DNA of 64,000 nucleotides from Flavobacterium chungbukense (GTDB lineage: Bacteria > Bacteroidota > Bacteroidia > Flavobacteriales > Flavobacteriaceae): contig NZ_JAJGZV010000001.1 of assembly GCF_020805785.1 (NCBI RefSeq), forward strand, positions 558,001 to 622,000, read 5' to 3'. The notes beneath the pieces were generated by a model. The model searched no databases and had not been told where the DNA came from. It was given only the letters and a program-made list of their open reading frames with translations. This document shows, piece after piece, positions 17,409 to 25,295 of this stretch. The position numbers and the translations under genes are program-made. Position 1 is the first letter of the stretch. Each line of letters begins with the position of its first letter.

Positions 17409-17810
17409 TTAATAAGGTTTCGTGATTAATCGAATTAGAACTCCTTTACGTTTAACAATGTTTTTATAATCCCATTGAATTTCTTTTGCTTTTTCCAGCC
17501 ATCGTTTTAAATCTCCTTCATTTATCTGATTGATTTCGGTATAACGCATTTCAGCAGCTTTAAAAGAACCTTCATTCTGCAATTGTGCTTCGTCAAAAGA
17601 TTGCCCGCTCCAAAAAAGTAATCTGACAGAACCTTTTAGTTTGCTGTATCCTACAATCGGATTTCCATCTAAAAACCAAACCGGATGAGCGTGCCAGATT
17701 TTACTTTCGGCTTTAGCCAAATTTTTATTTATAATGGAATAAAGAAGATCGCAGATTTCTTTGTCTTCTAAACTTTGCGAATCGTTGTAATTTTGAATTT
17801 CCTGACTCAT
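17409..17810 (-). CDS. DUF1801 domain protein
   Basis: 133 residues. AESKIWHAHPVWFLDGNPIV, GYSKLKGSVRLLFWSGQSF and LKRWLEKAKEIQWDYKNIVK belong to the DUF1801 superfamily. It is the third such protein in this window. It is separated by 11 nt from the DUF2625 start downstream and by 15 nt from the GNAT stop upstream, so cotranscription of all three is likely. Function unknown. Confidence 0.78.
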   Translation of the reverse strand: MSQEIQNYNDSQSLEDKEICDLLYSIINKNLAKAESKIWHAHPVWFLDGNPIVGYSKLKGSVRLLFWSGQSFDEAQLQNEGSFKAAEMRYTEINQINEGDLKRWLEKAKEIQWDYKNIVKRKGVLIRLITKPY

Positions 17811-17825
17811 CGTTTTTATATTTAA

Positions 17826-18260
17826 TTATTTTATCTCTTTTGTTAACTCAAACAAAATATAAATTCCATTGCTCGAATGTCCTTTTTCTTTTTCGACAAA
17901 TCCTTTTTTGGTGTAAAAATCAATTGCTTTTGTATTGTTCTCTAAACATTTTAAAGTAAGCGGAAATTTAGTTTTTGAAATTGCGGCTTTTAATAATTCA
18001 GAGCCAATATTTTTTCCTTGATTGTTATGGTCTACATACAAATGATGAATAAAATTATTAGGCATCCAAATCGAAATAAACCCAACAGGAATGTCATTCC
18101 AGAGGGCAGTCAAAATATATTCTCCTTGCGTTTGTTTGATAAAATCATCTAACTCAAATTCAGAAATATCATTCCATATAAAAGTTCTTTTTCTTTCTTC
18201 TAAGAAAATCTTCTGTAATTGTTTTAAATCAGTATTTCTAAATTCTACTATGCTTAACAT
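17826..18260 (-). CDS. GNAT N-acetyltransferase
   Basis: 144 residues. Motif A is VGFISIWMPNNFIHHLYVD followed by NNQGKNIGSELLKAAI, the acetyl-CoA pyrophosphate loop, and motif B is NNTKAIDFYTKKGFVEKEKG. This is a standard small GNAT. The substrate cannot be deduced. Its ATG overlaps nothing and the secreted gene upstream ends 13 nt away. Confidence 0.87.
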   Translation of the reverse strand: MLSIVEFRNTDLKQLQKIFLEERKRTFIWNDISEFELDDFIKQTQGEYILTALWNDIPVGFISIWMPNNFIHHLYVDHNNQGKNIGSELLKAAISKTKFPLTLKCLENNTKAIDFYTKKGFVEKEKGHSSNGIYILFELTKEIK

Positions 18261-18273
18261 GCATTTTTCGGCT

Positions 18274-18717
18274 TTAGCTTCGTTTCAGCAAAATAGTATA
18301 TGCTTCATTAGATTCATTAAATTCAGTAGCCCTGACACCATTTAGACTGAGGTTGATTTTAATTTCATCATTACTTTTAAAATCTAAAATAGCTAGAATT
18401 CTGCCTTTTTCAACTTCTTTGCCTTTTTCTACAGCAACAGCGATAACATCCAAAGTTACGGGGATTTTAGATTCGTCAATTTGATATTTTAACAAACCAA
18501 TTTTTCCATCGTTTTTTCCTCCTTTGATTATATAATTTTTTCCATCGATAAATTCATTATTAATAGTCATTGAAATAAAATTATCTGAAGTAAAAATCAT
18601 TTTATTTTTTACTCCATTAGCATCGATTCCTTGCCAGGTTCCAACTAGGATTTCTTTTTTAGTTTGTGCATAAGAGACACTGGTTAAAATAAGAAAAAGC
18701 AATAGATATTTTTTCAT
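18274..18717 (-). CDS. Secreted lipocalin-like protein, unknown
   Basis: 147 residues with a signal peptide (SVSYAQ) and a beta-rich mature part. LVGTWQGIDANGVKNKMIF is typical of Bacteroidota lipocalin-like or copper-resistance-NlpE-like small periplasmic proteins (GTWxG-type start). No catalytic residue is evident. It precedes GNAT and DUF1801 genes in a run of closely spaced minus-strand genes. Confidence 0.6.
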   Translation of the reverse strand: MKKYLLLFLILTSVSYAQTKKEILVGTWQGIDANGVKNKMIFTSDNFISMTINNEFIDGKNYIIKGGKNDGKIGLLKYQIDESKIPVTLDVIAVAVEKGKEVEKGRILAILDFKSNDEIKINLSLNGVRATEFNESNEAYTILLKRS

Positions 18718-18737
18718 TGTTTAAACGGTTTAGATTT

Positions 18738-19076
18738 TTATTGTTCTTCAATTATTGAATTTCCTTTAGATAAATCTCCAGAAGTCCATTGCCACGTTTC
18801 GTTAAGCCTTATTTTTCCGTTTGATAAAATTTCAGGTTTAGAACTGCAGAAGCCCGTCATAAGTTCTCCTTTTTCATTTACCTGATGGTATCTCATTTCG
18901 ATATTTCCCGCTTTATCAACTAAACCAATTAAATGTCCTTTAATGATTTTTCCGCCAGAATACTCAGAAGTTAAAATATTTCCTTCTTGTTTGTAATGAA
19001 AGACGGTTTCATTAGATGTTTCTCCATTTTCGGTATTACTTACAGGTTTGAAAATTTTGTTATTATAATTAATCAT
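18738..19076 (-). CDS. Beta-barrel-like small cytosolic protein, unknown
   Basis: 112 residues. The sequence is a run of short strands (KIFKPVSNTENGETSNETVF, GGKIIKGHLIGLVDKAGNIE, RYHQVNEKGELMTGFCSS). Similar proteins are often mislabelled N-acetylglutamate synthase in databases; nothing here supports an amino-acid synthase. No signal peptide. It follows the SUFU gene by 8 nt, so the two are probably cotranscribed. Confidence 0.6.
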   Translation of the reverse strand: MINYNNKIFKPVSNTENGETSNETVFHYKQEGNILTSEYSGGKIIKGHLIGLVDKAGNIEMRYHQVNEKGELMTGFCSSKPEILSNGKIRLNETWQWTSGDLSKGNSIIEEQ

Positions 19077-19084
19077 TTTGATTT

Positions 19085-19732
19085 TTAACTTTTTCGATTT
19101 AAATCGGTAATTAATAAGGAATTGTTTTCTTTTAGTTTATTGACAAGTGCCTCGACGGTGTCTGGATTTTCTTTGATATTTTCATATTCTTCATCTGTGA
19201 TACCAACAATTTGCAGAAAGGTTACTTCTCCGTGAGGTGTTTGTTTTTTCGGAACTTCTGGATCATTTACAAAAACTAAAGCGGTAATTTCAGTTTCGGT
19301 ATCCAGTCGAATTGGACCATTTGCAGGCATATAATGAAATTCTTCAAACCAATTTCCGCTACTAAAAACATATTTGGCAATGTTTTGTAATAGTGCTACA
19401 GCCCAGCTTGGATTTTCATTATCTGCTTCAAAAGGTTTTAATCTGAACGTAAGCTCAAATCCCCATTTACTGAATTCACCGTCTGCTTTTTCTTCGTTAT
19501 AATACAATTCAGAAAAACCATATGTGATAAAATGATAATGATCTTCCTGATTTTTACTTTCATAATAGCTTACGCCGTCAAGCGGATGTTCTCCGCCAAG
19601 CATATAACTAATCGCAGGAGCAAAATGTTTCGGCTCTTGATTAGGATAAAGACGATCAAATTCTTTGTCAATTTCTAACCAGCCAACGGCATCGTCTTCT
19701 GAAAATTCTTTTTTATATTCTTCTAAATTCAT
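19085..19732 (-). CDS. Suppressor-of-fused (SUFU) domain protein
   Basis: 215 residues. YPNQEPKHFAPAISYMLGGE, YYESKNQEDHYHFITYGFSE, SKWGFELTFRLKPFEADNEN and PSWAVALLQNIAKYVFSSGN are the SUFU domain blocks. Bacterial SUFU proteins are frequently immunity proteins for polymorphic toxins, which is family knowledge; no adjacent toxin gene is present. The downstream 112-residue protein may be a partner. Confidence 0.85.
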   Translation of the reverse strand: MNLEEYKKEFSEDDAVGWLEIDKEFDRLYPNQEPKHFAPAISYMLGGEHPLDGVSYYESKNQEDHYHFITYGFSELYYNEEKADGEFSKWGFELTFRLKPFEADNENPSWAVALLQNIAKYVFSSGNWFEEFHYMPANGPIRLDTETEITALVFVNDPEVPKKQTPHGEVTFLQIVGITDEEYENIKENPDTVEALVNKLKENNSLLITDLNRKS

Positions 19733-19810
19733 TTTGAATATTTTTTCTAAGTTAAAGCTTAGACAAGATATTGCTTTTATCGGAAAAAAATGAATTTGAA
19801 GTATAAAAAA

Positions 19811-19836
19811 ATCCGATTTATGGAAGTAAATCGGAT
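19811..19836 (-). terminator. Hairpin terminator after the TPM gene
   Basis: Ten-base arms ATCCGATTTA / TAAATCGGAT with a 6-nt loop, followed on the minus strand by a T-run (AAAAAA at 19805-19810 on the plus strand). It terminates transcription of the TPM gene and shares its stem sequence with other terminators in this window. Confidence 0.8.
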
Positions 19837-19844
19837 CGTGTTTT

Positions 19845-20336
19845 TTATTCTATTTTTTTTACTAAATGAAGTGTACCAGCCTGTAGACCTTTAAAATAAT
19901 CTCCTTTTTTTAATTCTGGAATTACATAAGTCGAAATAATATCTTTTAATTCCGGATCGGTAATTTTAGCGCCTATCTTAGCAACTCCTTGAAATTGTAT
20001 TTGTCTCAATTGTTTGCTTATTACGATTAATACGGCAGTGTCAATTTTCAGTTTAGAAAATAAGTAATTGTCTAAGTGTCGAGAATATTCGTTTAAATCG
20101 CTATAAGGACTAACAGACTCAGCACTTACGATAAGAATCTTAGATTTGGTTTTGGCTTCGCTTGCTTTTAAAAAATCATTTAATTCTTTGACTTGTTTTG
20201 GTGTAAGAATGTGTTCAAAATCATTTACATAATCATAAGACTTTGCAAAAATATTTTGAGGTTCGGTTTTTGTTTGTGCAAAAAAAAGATGAGGTAAAAA
20301 AAGAACAATAATTAAAAAGAAATGTATTTTTTTCAT
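19845..20336 (-). CDS. TPM-domain (TLP18.3/Psb32/MOLO-1) exported protein
   Basis: 163 residues: a signal peptide (about 1-20, FFAQ), then VNDFEHILTPKQVKELNDFL, SKILIVSAESVSPYSDLNEY, TAVLIVISKQLRQIQFQGVA and AKITDPELKDIISTYVIPEL, the TPM fold. TPM proteins are periplasmic or thylakoid proteins linked to envelope stress or photosystem repair; bacterial members often carry a C-terminal membrane anchor, which is absent here. Terminators flank the gene on both sides. Confidence 0.85.
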   Translation of the reverse strand: MKKIHFFLIIVLFLPHLFFAQTKTEPQNIFAKSYDYVNDFEHILTPKQVKELNDFLKASEAKTKSKILIVSAESVSPYSDLNEYSRHLDNYLFSKLKIDTAVLIVISKQLRQIQFQGVAKIGAKITDPELKDIISTYVIPELKKGDYFKGLQAGTLHLVKKIE

Positions 20337-20442
20337 GGCAGATATGTTTTGGGCGCTGCAAAACTACTGTTTTAATATTAAAAATTCATGGCGAAATTGT
20401 TACTAAAAATCATTTTTTATTTCTCATAAAAGACAACAAAAA

Positions 20443-20470
20443 AATCCAATCTGTTTTCACAAATCGGATT
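20443..20470 (-). terminator. Hairpin terminator after the DUF1254 gene
   Basis: Arms AATCCAAT / ATCGGATT (one mismatch) with loop CTGTTTTCACAA, followed on the minus strand by a T-run. It shares stem and loop sequence with the hairpins at 22225 and 28757. Confidence 0.7.
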
Positions 20471-20499
20471 AAATTTTTCGGGTTAATTTCTTTTCCTAA

Positions 20500-21945
20500 T
20501 TATTTTACTTTTTCTAAATCATTTAGTTTCCAGCTTTGATCATATAGGTTTGGTTTAGGGCCATAAAAACGTGCAAGAATTTCAAATTTGCCATTAGAAT
20601 CTGTTGGCACCCAATTAGATTCACCACTTTCTGGTGGCGTTGGACCAAAGTAAAGATCAACAGTACCATCACTATTGGTTTTAAGCCCTGGTGTTTGTGA
20701 AGAACGAGCAGCCCATTTTTTATCTCTTATGAAAGTATGGGTTTCACGATTGTACACGGTCATTGACCAATATTGTTTTACGGGAACATTGGCAGGAACG
20801 GTAACTTTATAAGTGTTTTTTCCGTCAAGCGGATTACCTTCTTTATCCGCTGTTTGCATTAAATAATATTGAGATTCACCCAAATGCTTGGCACTGAAGA
20901 ATGCAATCATATAACAAACTGCACGATTATCTATTGGATAAATTTCAGATATTCCGTAAGTGCTTTTCACACTTCGAATATTATCCTCATCTGCAGGAAA
21001 GAACCAGTGAGTATCTTTATAAAATGGTTTTGTAGCTTCATATTTATATTCTAGCCATTCTTTTGCAGTCTTAACGGCGTGTGCTAATATTTCTTTGGTA
21101 CGGGCATCGGGACTGAATGATTTTCCTCTTTCTATACCTATTGTTTTTAAAGGATCAATCATAACACGATCTCTATTAAGCCATGGCTCAATCTGAACTA
21201 TTTTATTTAAGGTTTCGTAAAAAGTGAAGTCAAAAGGTATATTTGATTCGTATACTTTATCGCTTGCATCTACAAAAGTTGTAGTAGGATTATTTGAAGC
21301 TTCACTTAACGGATAAAGTTTAATTCTTTTAGAATATGCGACAGCTGTTGCAACATCAGCAGGGCTTCCGCTTTTTAAAACAGAACGTAACAATGCGTAA
21401 CCTCTGTAAGTATCAGATTGTAAAGGAATATAACCTGAAGGGATTTTACTTTTATCAAAACCTGGCGGTAAAAAAAGGTATTTTCCTCCTTTGCCCTTAT
21501 CAACTCCTCCTGGGCCAACATCTTCTAGAGCATTTTGCCAATACGTCATAACGCTTCCATTAAAAACGCCATTATCAGCTGGCGGAATTTCAAGTACAAC
21601 AGGTCCTACTTTTTCGGTATTGAAAAAGGGCATTAAATAAATTACATCGGGATTTGGAGTCAGGGTTTGATTTTTCCAGTCTAATAGTTTTGGCCAAATA
21701 ACAACTTGATTGTAATTGCCATTTAATTTCTCCAACGCGTCATACATTAATTGGAAATTAACAGCAGGCATTCCCCATATCGCAGCTTCAACGCCACGTT
21801 GATACAGAATTTCTTCTTTAATATTTGTCGGTTTAAACGCAGTTGTGGTGTCTTTGCTGCTTTTTTTTTCAATAGCTGCTTTTTTAGTCTGATTACAAGC
21901 TAAAAGCAACAGTAAAGTTAAAACTGAAAGGAAGTTTTTTTTCAT
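20500..21945 (-). CDS. DUF1254/DUF1214 fused lipoprotein
   Basis: 481 residues. The lipoprotein signal is LLLLLACNQ, with Cys17. The N-terminal half is DUF1254 (GMPAVNFQLMYDALEKLNG, LTPNPDVIYLMPFFNTEKVG). The C-terminal half is DUF1214 (GNPLDGKNTYKVTVPANVPV, KQYWSMTVYNRETHTFI, LYFGPTPPESGESNWVPT). Such proteins are common in bacteria and have no agreed function; structures show two beta-sandwich-like domains. A split version of the same two domains is encoded at 56699-57862. Confidence 0.85.
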   Translation of the reverse strand: MKKNFLSVLTLLLLLACNQTKKAAIEKKSSKDTTTAFKPTNIKEEILYQRGVEAAIWGMPAVNFQLMYDALEKLNGNYNQVVIWPKLLDWKNQTLTPNPDVIYLMPFFNTEKVGPVVLEIPPADNGVFNGSVMTYWQNALEDVGPGGVDKGKGGKYLFLPPGFDKSKIPSGYIPLQSDTYRGYALLRSVLKSGSPADVATAVAYSKRIKLYPLSEASNNPTTTFVDASDKVYESNIPFDFTFYETLNKIVQIEPWLNRDRVMIDPLKTIGIERGKSFSPDARTKEILAHAVKTAKEWLEYKYEATKPFYKDTHWFFPADEDNIRSVKSTYGISEIYPIDNRAVCYMIAFFSAKHLGESQYYLMQTADKEGNPLDGKNTYKVTVPANVPVKQYWSMTVYNRETHTFIRDKKWAARSSQTPGLKTNSDGTVDLYFGPTPPESGESNWVPTDSNGKFEILARFYGPKPNLYDQSWKLNDLEKVK

Positions 21946-22261
21946 AATATTAATTTATTAGGAGTTATAAATTTTATTATTCTTCATTATTCAGCTATAA
22001 TCAAATGGTAGACTTTATAAGTGAGAAAAGCCGAAGTTAACCTATATTTTCTGCCTCTTTTTCTAACTGATTAAAAGCAGTACTTATAATTTGTATTGGA
22101 TTTCTAAAAGATTTAAGTCGTTGTCGTGATTTTTGTAAGTATAAAAATACAAAAAAAAGATTGTAAAATGTGATAATTTTTTGTAATGTATTCTTTTTCA
22201 GTTGTTTTTGTATTGTGATCAAAAAATCCGACTTGCATTCACAAATCGGATTCCTTACATT
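21946..22261. other. 316-nt spacer, upstream of the DUF1254 gene
   Basis: This spacer holds the presumed promoter of the DUF1254 lipoprotein gene, AT-rich sequence, and the terminator hairpin at 22225-22252 of the ankyrin gene. No credible gene is seen; a 61-codon frame at 22037-22222 starts at TTG inside the terminator and is discounted. Confidence 0.6.
22225..22252 (-). terminator. Hairpin terminator after the DUF2314-ankyrin gene
   Basis: Arms AATCCGACTTG / CAAATCGGATT with one mismatch and loop CATTCA, followed on the minus strand by a T-run from plus-strand AAAAAA. It is a member of the shared ATCCGA/TCGGAT hairpin family. Confidence 0.8.
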
Positions 22262-23011
22262 TTATTGCAGTAAAGGCAATAGATGATCCCACTTTAGTTC
22301 TGTGGCATAATCCAAGGCTGTTTTTCCATATTCATTTTTTGCTTTTACATCGGCACCAGATTCGATTATAATTGCAACAGAACTGCTATTTCCAGCAATT
22401 GCTTCGCGGTGCAAAAAGGTATAGCCCAAATCATCTTTTCCTAAAACTTCTTCAGGATTGTTTTTTAGAAATTCGACAAGACTTTCCTTCATGTTTTTGC
22501 TCATCGGATGCTCAATTAGGTTTTCGGGATTTTCTTTTTGATCTGAAACGACTTCAATATCATTAAAATCGCCAAACTCTAATCCCCAAGCGGCATCATG
22601 CTGTTCTCTTTCTTCATCGCTCATTTCAGAACGCATGGCATGAATTGTAAAGGCTCCGTAGGTTTTTCCTCCAATAGCAAATAGCCAGTCGCTAATTTGA
22701 TTTACTGGAATTGCTATTTCGTCTCCATTATTTACGTTCGTCAACTCGTCTGGATCATTTACTAAAATACCGTAAATGTTTTCGCCATCAAAGTTTACAT
22801 CGTTAATCCACATATGCTCAACAATTGTCTCTCCGTCTATTTCCTGTGTAAAAGCTAATTTTACGCAGGCAACATCCAATCCTGGAATTATTCGTCTGTA
22901 TTCCCAAGATAATTCTCTCCAGAAATATTTAAAGGTTTCTTGGGCTTTTTTGTAAGCCTCAATCATTTTTGGATTTTCTCCGTCGGCGTAGAATATTTTT
23001 GTCTCTTCCAT
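22262..23011 (-). CDS. DUF2314 protein with C-terminal ankyrin repeats
   Basis: 249 residues. The N-terminal ~150 residues match DUF2314: KYFWRELSWEYRRIIPGLDV, VEHMWINDVNFDGENIYGIL, VNDPDELTNVNNGDEIAIPV. After a linker there are two ankyrin repeats: DDLGYTFLHREAIAGNSSSV and GADVKAKNEYGKTALDYATE. Cytosolic. It lies 104 nt downstream of the SPFH operon with a strong terminator between, so it is probably its own unit. Related ankyrin/DUF2314 proteins are sometimes found in toxin-immunity arrays; that link is only inferred. Confidence 0.82.
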   Translation of the reverse strand: MEETKIFYADGENPKMIEAYKKAQETFKYFWRELSWEYRRIIPGLDVACVKLAFTQEIDGETIVEHMWINDVNFDGENIYGILVNDPDELTNVNNGDEIAIPVNQISDWLFAIGGKTYGAFTIHAMRSEMSDEEREQHDAAWGLEFGDFNDIEVVSDQKENPENLIEHPMSKNMKESLVEFLKNNPEEVLGKDDLGYTFLHREAIAGNSSSVAIIIESGADVKAKNEYGKTALDYATELKWDHLLPLLQ

Positions 23012-23063
23012 TATATTTAATTTTAAATGATTCTTATTGAATGGTGAACAGCATTAAACGAAT

Positions 23064-23098
23064 AAAAAACCGATTTGTTTTTTACAAATCGGTTTTTT
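23064..23098. terminator. Perfect 14-bp hairpin terminator
   Basis: Arms AAAAAACCGATTTG and CAAATCGGTTTTTT pair perfectly with a 7-nt T-rich loop; T-runs on both strands make it bidirectional in principle. It ends the SPFH/zinc-ribbon operon at its 3' side. Confidence 0.88.
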
Positions 23099-23115
23099 TA
23101 TCCTTAGAAATAAAT

Positions 23116-24078
23116 TTAGAAATTTACATCGTCTGCAATATTTCCACCTTGTTCTGCGGCGAATTTAGCAGCATATTCTTTTTGTTTTTCTTGTTGATAG
23201 TCTGAAAAAGTAATGATATCTTCAGAATTCCAATTTTGGTTTTGCTCGGTCATCCATTGCATTGCTACAGATTGGAAGTCTGCCAAATTGATTCCGAAGT
23301 TTTCTAAAATCCATTGTGCGCCGTCGATTCCGTATTCGTAAGCGGCTTGTCTCGCTCCAGCCAATTCTTCGTAGAAATAACGATCCGTTTTTATTCTTTC
23401 TAAGTTAGCGGCACCTTCTTCTGAAATTTCTGCTTTAAGATTTTCCAATTGCGGAACGGTTACATTTTCAGCATAATACTGTCCAAATAAAGTTGTAACA
23501 GTAAACGAAGTGTCCTCGCCCATACGCTGCGGCCAGATTGTGTTTAATTCTTCCCAAATAGCAGGTTCAAATCCCATTGCTTTACAAACTTCCAGATAAT
23601 CAATTCCTGCACTTATTTTAAGGCACATTGCCGTATACGTTCTTAAATCTACACCGTGAACAGGCTCAAGAAACGGATTGTTATCGTCAACTTTTACAAA
23701 ACCTGAAGTCTGAATGCCACTGTATTTTAAAGAATTGGCGTGCTCAAAACGAATCATTTGATCGGAGTCGCAGTTGTTCCATTCTGTATAAACCGCTCTT
23801 CTGTAATTAAAATAGATGTTTTGAATGTCTTTTTCTTCCAGATTTTCTCCGCTTGCACGTTCATCTGCAATCCAAGCTTCGGCTCTTTCAGCCACTTCTG
23901 CATCAAAATCTTCTACTGTATAATGTGTTCCGTGTAAAGTTTCAGGATCGTATTCTACTTCTTGATAATCATTTTCATAGTTGTCTTCGTGATTGTCATT
24001 CGATGTTTGAACAGGCTCGTAATTTTGATTTTCTTGTTTGTTGTCTCCAGTTAGAGATCCAAAAAGTTTTTTAAACAT
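23116..24078 (-). CDS. Large acidic protein of the SPFH operon (DUF6620-like), unknown
   Basis: 320 residues. The N-terminus (MFKKLFGSLTGDN) is followed by a disordered acidic, Asn-rich linker (about 12-60). A helical domain follows: HYTVEDFDAEVAERAEAWI, VHGVDLRTYTAMCLKISAG, YGIDGAQWILENFGINLADF. No catalytic motif is visible. It is the last gene of a four-gene operon (27 nt after the zinc-ribbon coiled-coil gene) and so is probably a partner of the SPFH protein. The family assignment is from memory and uncertain. Confidence 0.65.
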   Translation of the reverse strand: MFKKLFGSLTGDNKQENQNYEPVQTSNDNHEDNYENDYQEVEYDPETLHGTHYTVEDFDAEVAERAEAWIADERASGENLEEKDIQNIYFNYRRAVYTEWNNCDSDQMIRFEHANSLKYSGIQTSGFVKVDDNNPFLEPVHGVDLRTYTAMCLKISAGIDYLEVCKAMGFEPAIWEELNTIWPQRMGEDTSFTVTTLFGQYYAENVTVPQLENLKAEISEEGAANLERIKTDRYFYEELAGARQAAYEYGIDGAQWILENFGINLADFQSVAMQWMTEQNQNWNSEDIITFSDYQQEKQKEYAAKFAAEQGGNIADDVNF

Positions 24079-24105
24079 TTCTCGATTTTTAGGGATTAAT
24101 ATTTA

Positions 24106-25038
24106 TTAATAGTTCAATTGATTCTGATACATTTTTTCGTTGTGCTCTTTTAAATCGGGCGTGATTTTATTCCATTCATCGTATAAAGCTCGCAAATAAA
24201 TCTGACGTAGCTTTGGAGCGTTTTGAATCGCAAATTGTCTCTGCTCTTCAAGATCTTTCATTTTTGTCTGAACTTCATTTAAAATCCTTTTATCAGATTC
24301 ATGAATGATACTCAAACTCAATTCATGACGCTGATGATACAGTTGGCGTTCTTTATCTTTTTCGCGTTCAAATTCTGCTAATAAATGTGCCGTTCTTTGC
24401 TCTGCCAATTCTTTAGCAATATTTTGTAAATTTCGTGCTAGACTACTTGGAGCAAATGTATTTTGCGTCTGGCAATACGGACAAGAAATATACGTTTCGA
24501 TTAAAAAGATTTTCTTGATTGCTATGGCGCCGCCGCATTGTGTACAGCTAAATTTGTTTTTAGTAGTTTCGTAGTTGTCTAGTATTTTTTGATATTCGAT
24601 TTCTAGATCACGTTCCTGAGTTTTATCGATTTGTTTTCTCCAGTAATTGTATTGGTTTTCAAATTGATTGTAACGATCGGAACATGCTCCTCTAAAATCT
24701 GAAAGTAAATGATGATGTTTACTTAAAACAGAAATCTGCGCATTGAGATTGTAATAAAGATTATTTATCTTTTCTTCGTACGTATCTCTGGCTTTTTCAC
24801 GAATATTATTAAGCTGGCCGTTTACTCCAGAATAAATTCTGTGAAAAGTTCTTTTATAAAAATCGTCATCGCCTTGAAGAATTTCTTTTAATTCAGGAAT
24901 TGCTGCAGTGGCAAATTCTTCCATTTTAGTTTCAAGTTTTTCTAAAAAACTAAACCATCTTTCTTGTGCTTCCTGAAGTTCTGAATACCACTCTGGAAGT
25001 GCTTCTTCGTCTTTTTGTTTATGAAATAATCCGAACAC
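24106..25038 (-). CDS. Coiled-coil protein with central zinc ribbon
   Basis: 310 residues starting at GTG (MFGLFHKQKDEE); no nearby ATG preserves the conserved start. Residues ~25-160 and ~200-300 are long amphipathic helices predicted to form coiled coils; between them a zinc ribbon has CTQCGGAIAIKK and SCPYCQTQNTF (two CxxC pairs). The layout suggests a membrane- or filament-associated scaffold. It is third in the SPFH operon, 15 nt after the small zinc-ribbon gene. Confidence 0.72.
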   Translation of the reverse strand: MFGLFHKQKDEEALPEWYSELQEAQERWFSFLEKLETKMEEFATAAIPELKEILQGDDDFYKRTFHRIYSGVNGQLNNIREKARDTYEEKINNLYYNLNAQISVLSKHHHLLSDFRGACSDRYNQFENQYNYWRKQIDKTQERDLEIEYQKILDNYETTKNKFSCTQCGGAIAIKKIFLIETYISCPYCQTQNTFAPSSLARNLQNIAKELAEQRTAHLLAEFEREKDKERQLYHQRHELSLSIIHESDKRILNEVQTKMKDLEEQRQFAIQNAPKLRQIYLRALYDEWNKITPDLKEHNEKMYQNQLNY

Positions 25039-25052
25039 TATTTTTAATATTT

Positions 25053-25295
25053 TTAAAGTGAATTATCTTCTTTTTTAATGTAAACTCCGTCTGTAAGTTT
25101 TACATTTATAAATTCGAAACCACAATACGCACAATTGGTTAAGCCGTCTTGTTTCGCTCTTCCAGCCCCGCAATTTGGACAGTCTTTAGCATTCATTTTA
25201 GCTTCGCTAATTTCGAATTCACCGCCGTAATTGGTTTGGTTTTGTGCTTTTTGTTTTAGTTTGTCTAAAAACGAATTGACTTTTTTCTCTTCCAT
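25053..25295 (-). CDS. Small zinc-ribbon protein
   Basis: 80 residues. The core zinc ribbon is CPNCGAGRAKQDGLTNCAYC, two CxxC pairs 16 residues apart, preceded by an amphipathic helix (SFLDKLKQKAQNQT). Its ATG overlaps the SPFH stop codon by one base (TAATG), so translation is coupled. It may be the zinc-ribbon adaptor that links the SPFH protein to the coiled-coil protein, as YdjG-type proteins do for YdjI in Bacillus (inference). Confidence 0.78.
   Translation of the reverse strand: MEEKKVNSFLDKLKQKAQNQTNYGGEFEISEAKMNAKDCPNCGAGRAKQDGLTNCAYCGFEFINVKLTDGVYIKKEDNSL

Noticed and set aside
18738..19076. N-acetylglutamate synthase
   Set aside because: Similar proteins carry this name in databases, but at 112 residues there is no acetyltransferase or kinase fold here.
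22037..22222. 61-codon minus-strand frame
   Set aside because: It starts at TTG inside the ankyrin-gene terminator, has no recognisable domain and lies in AT-rich spacer.
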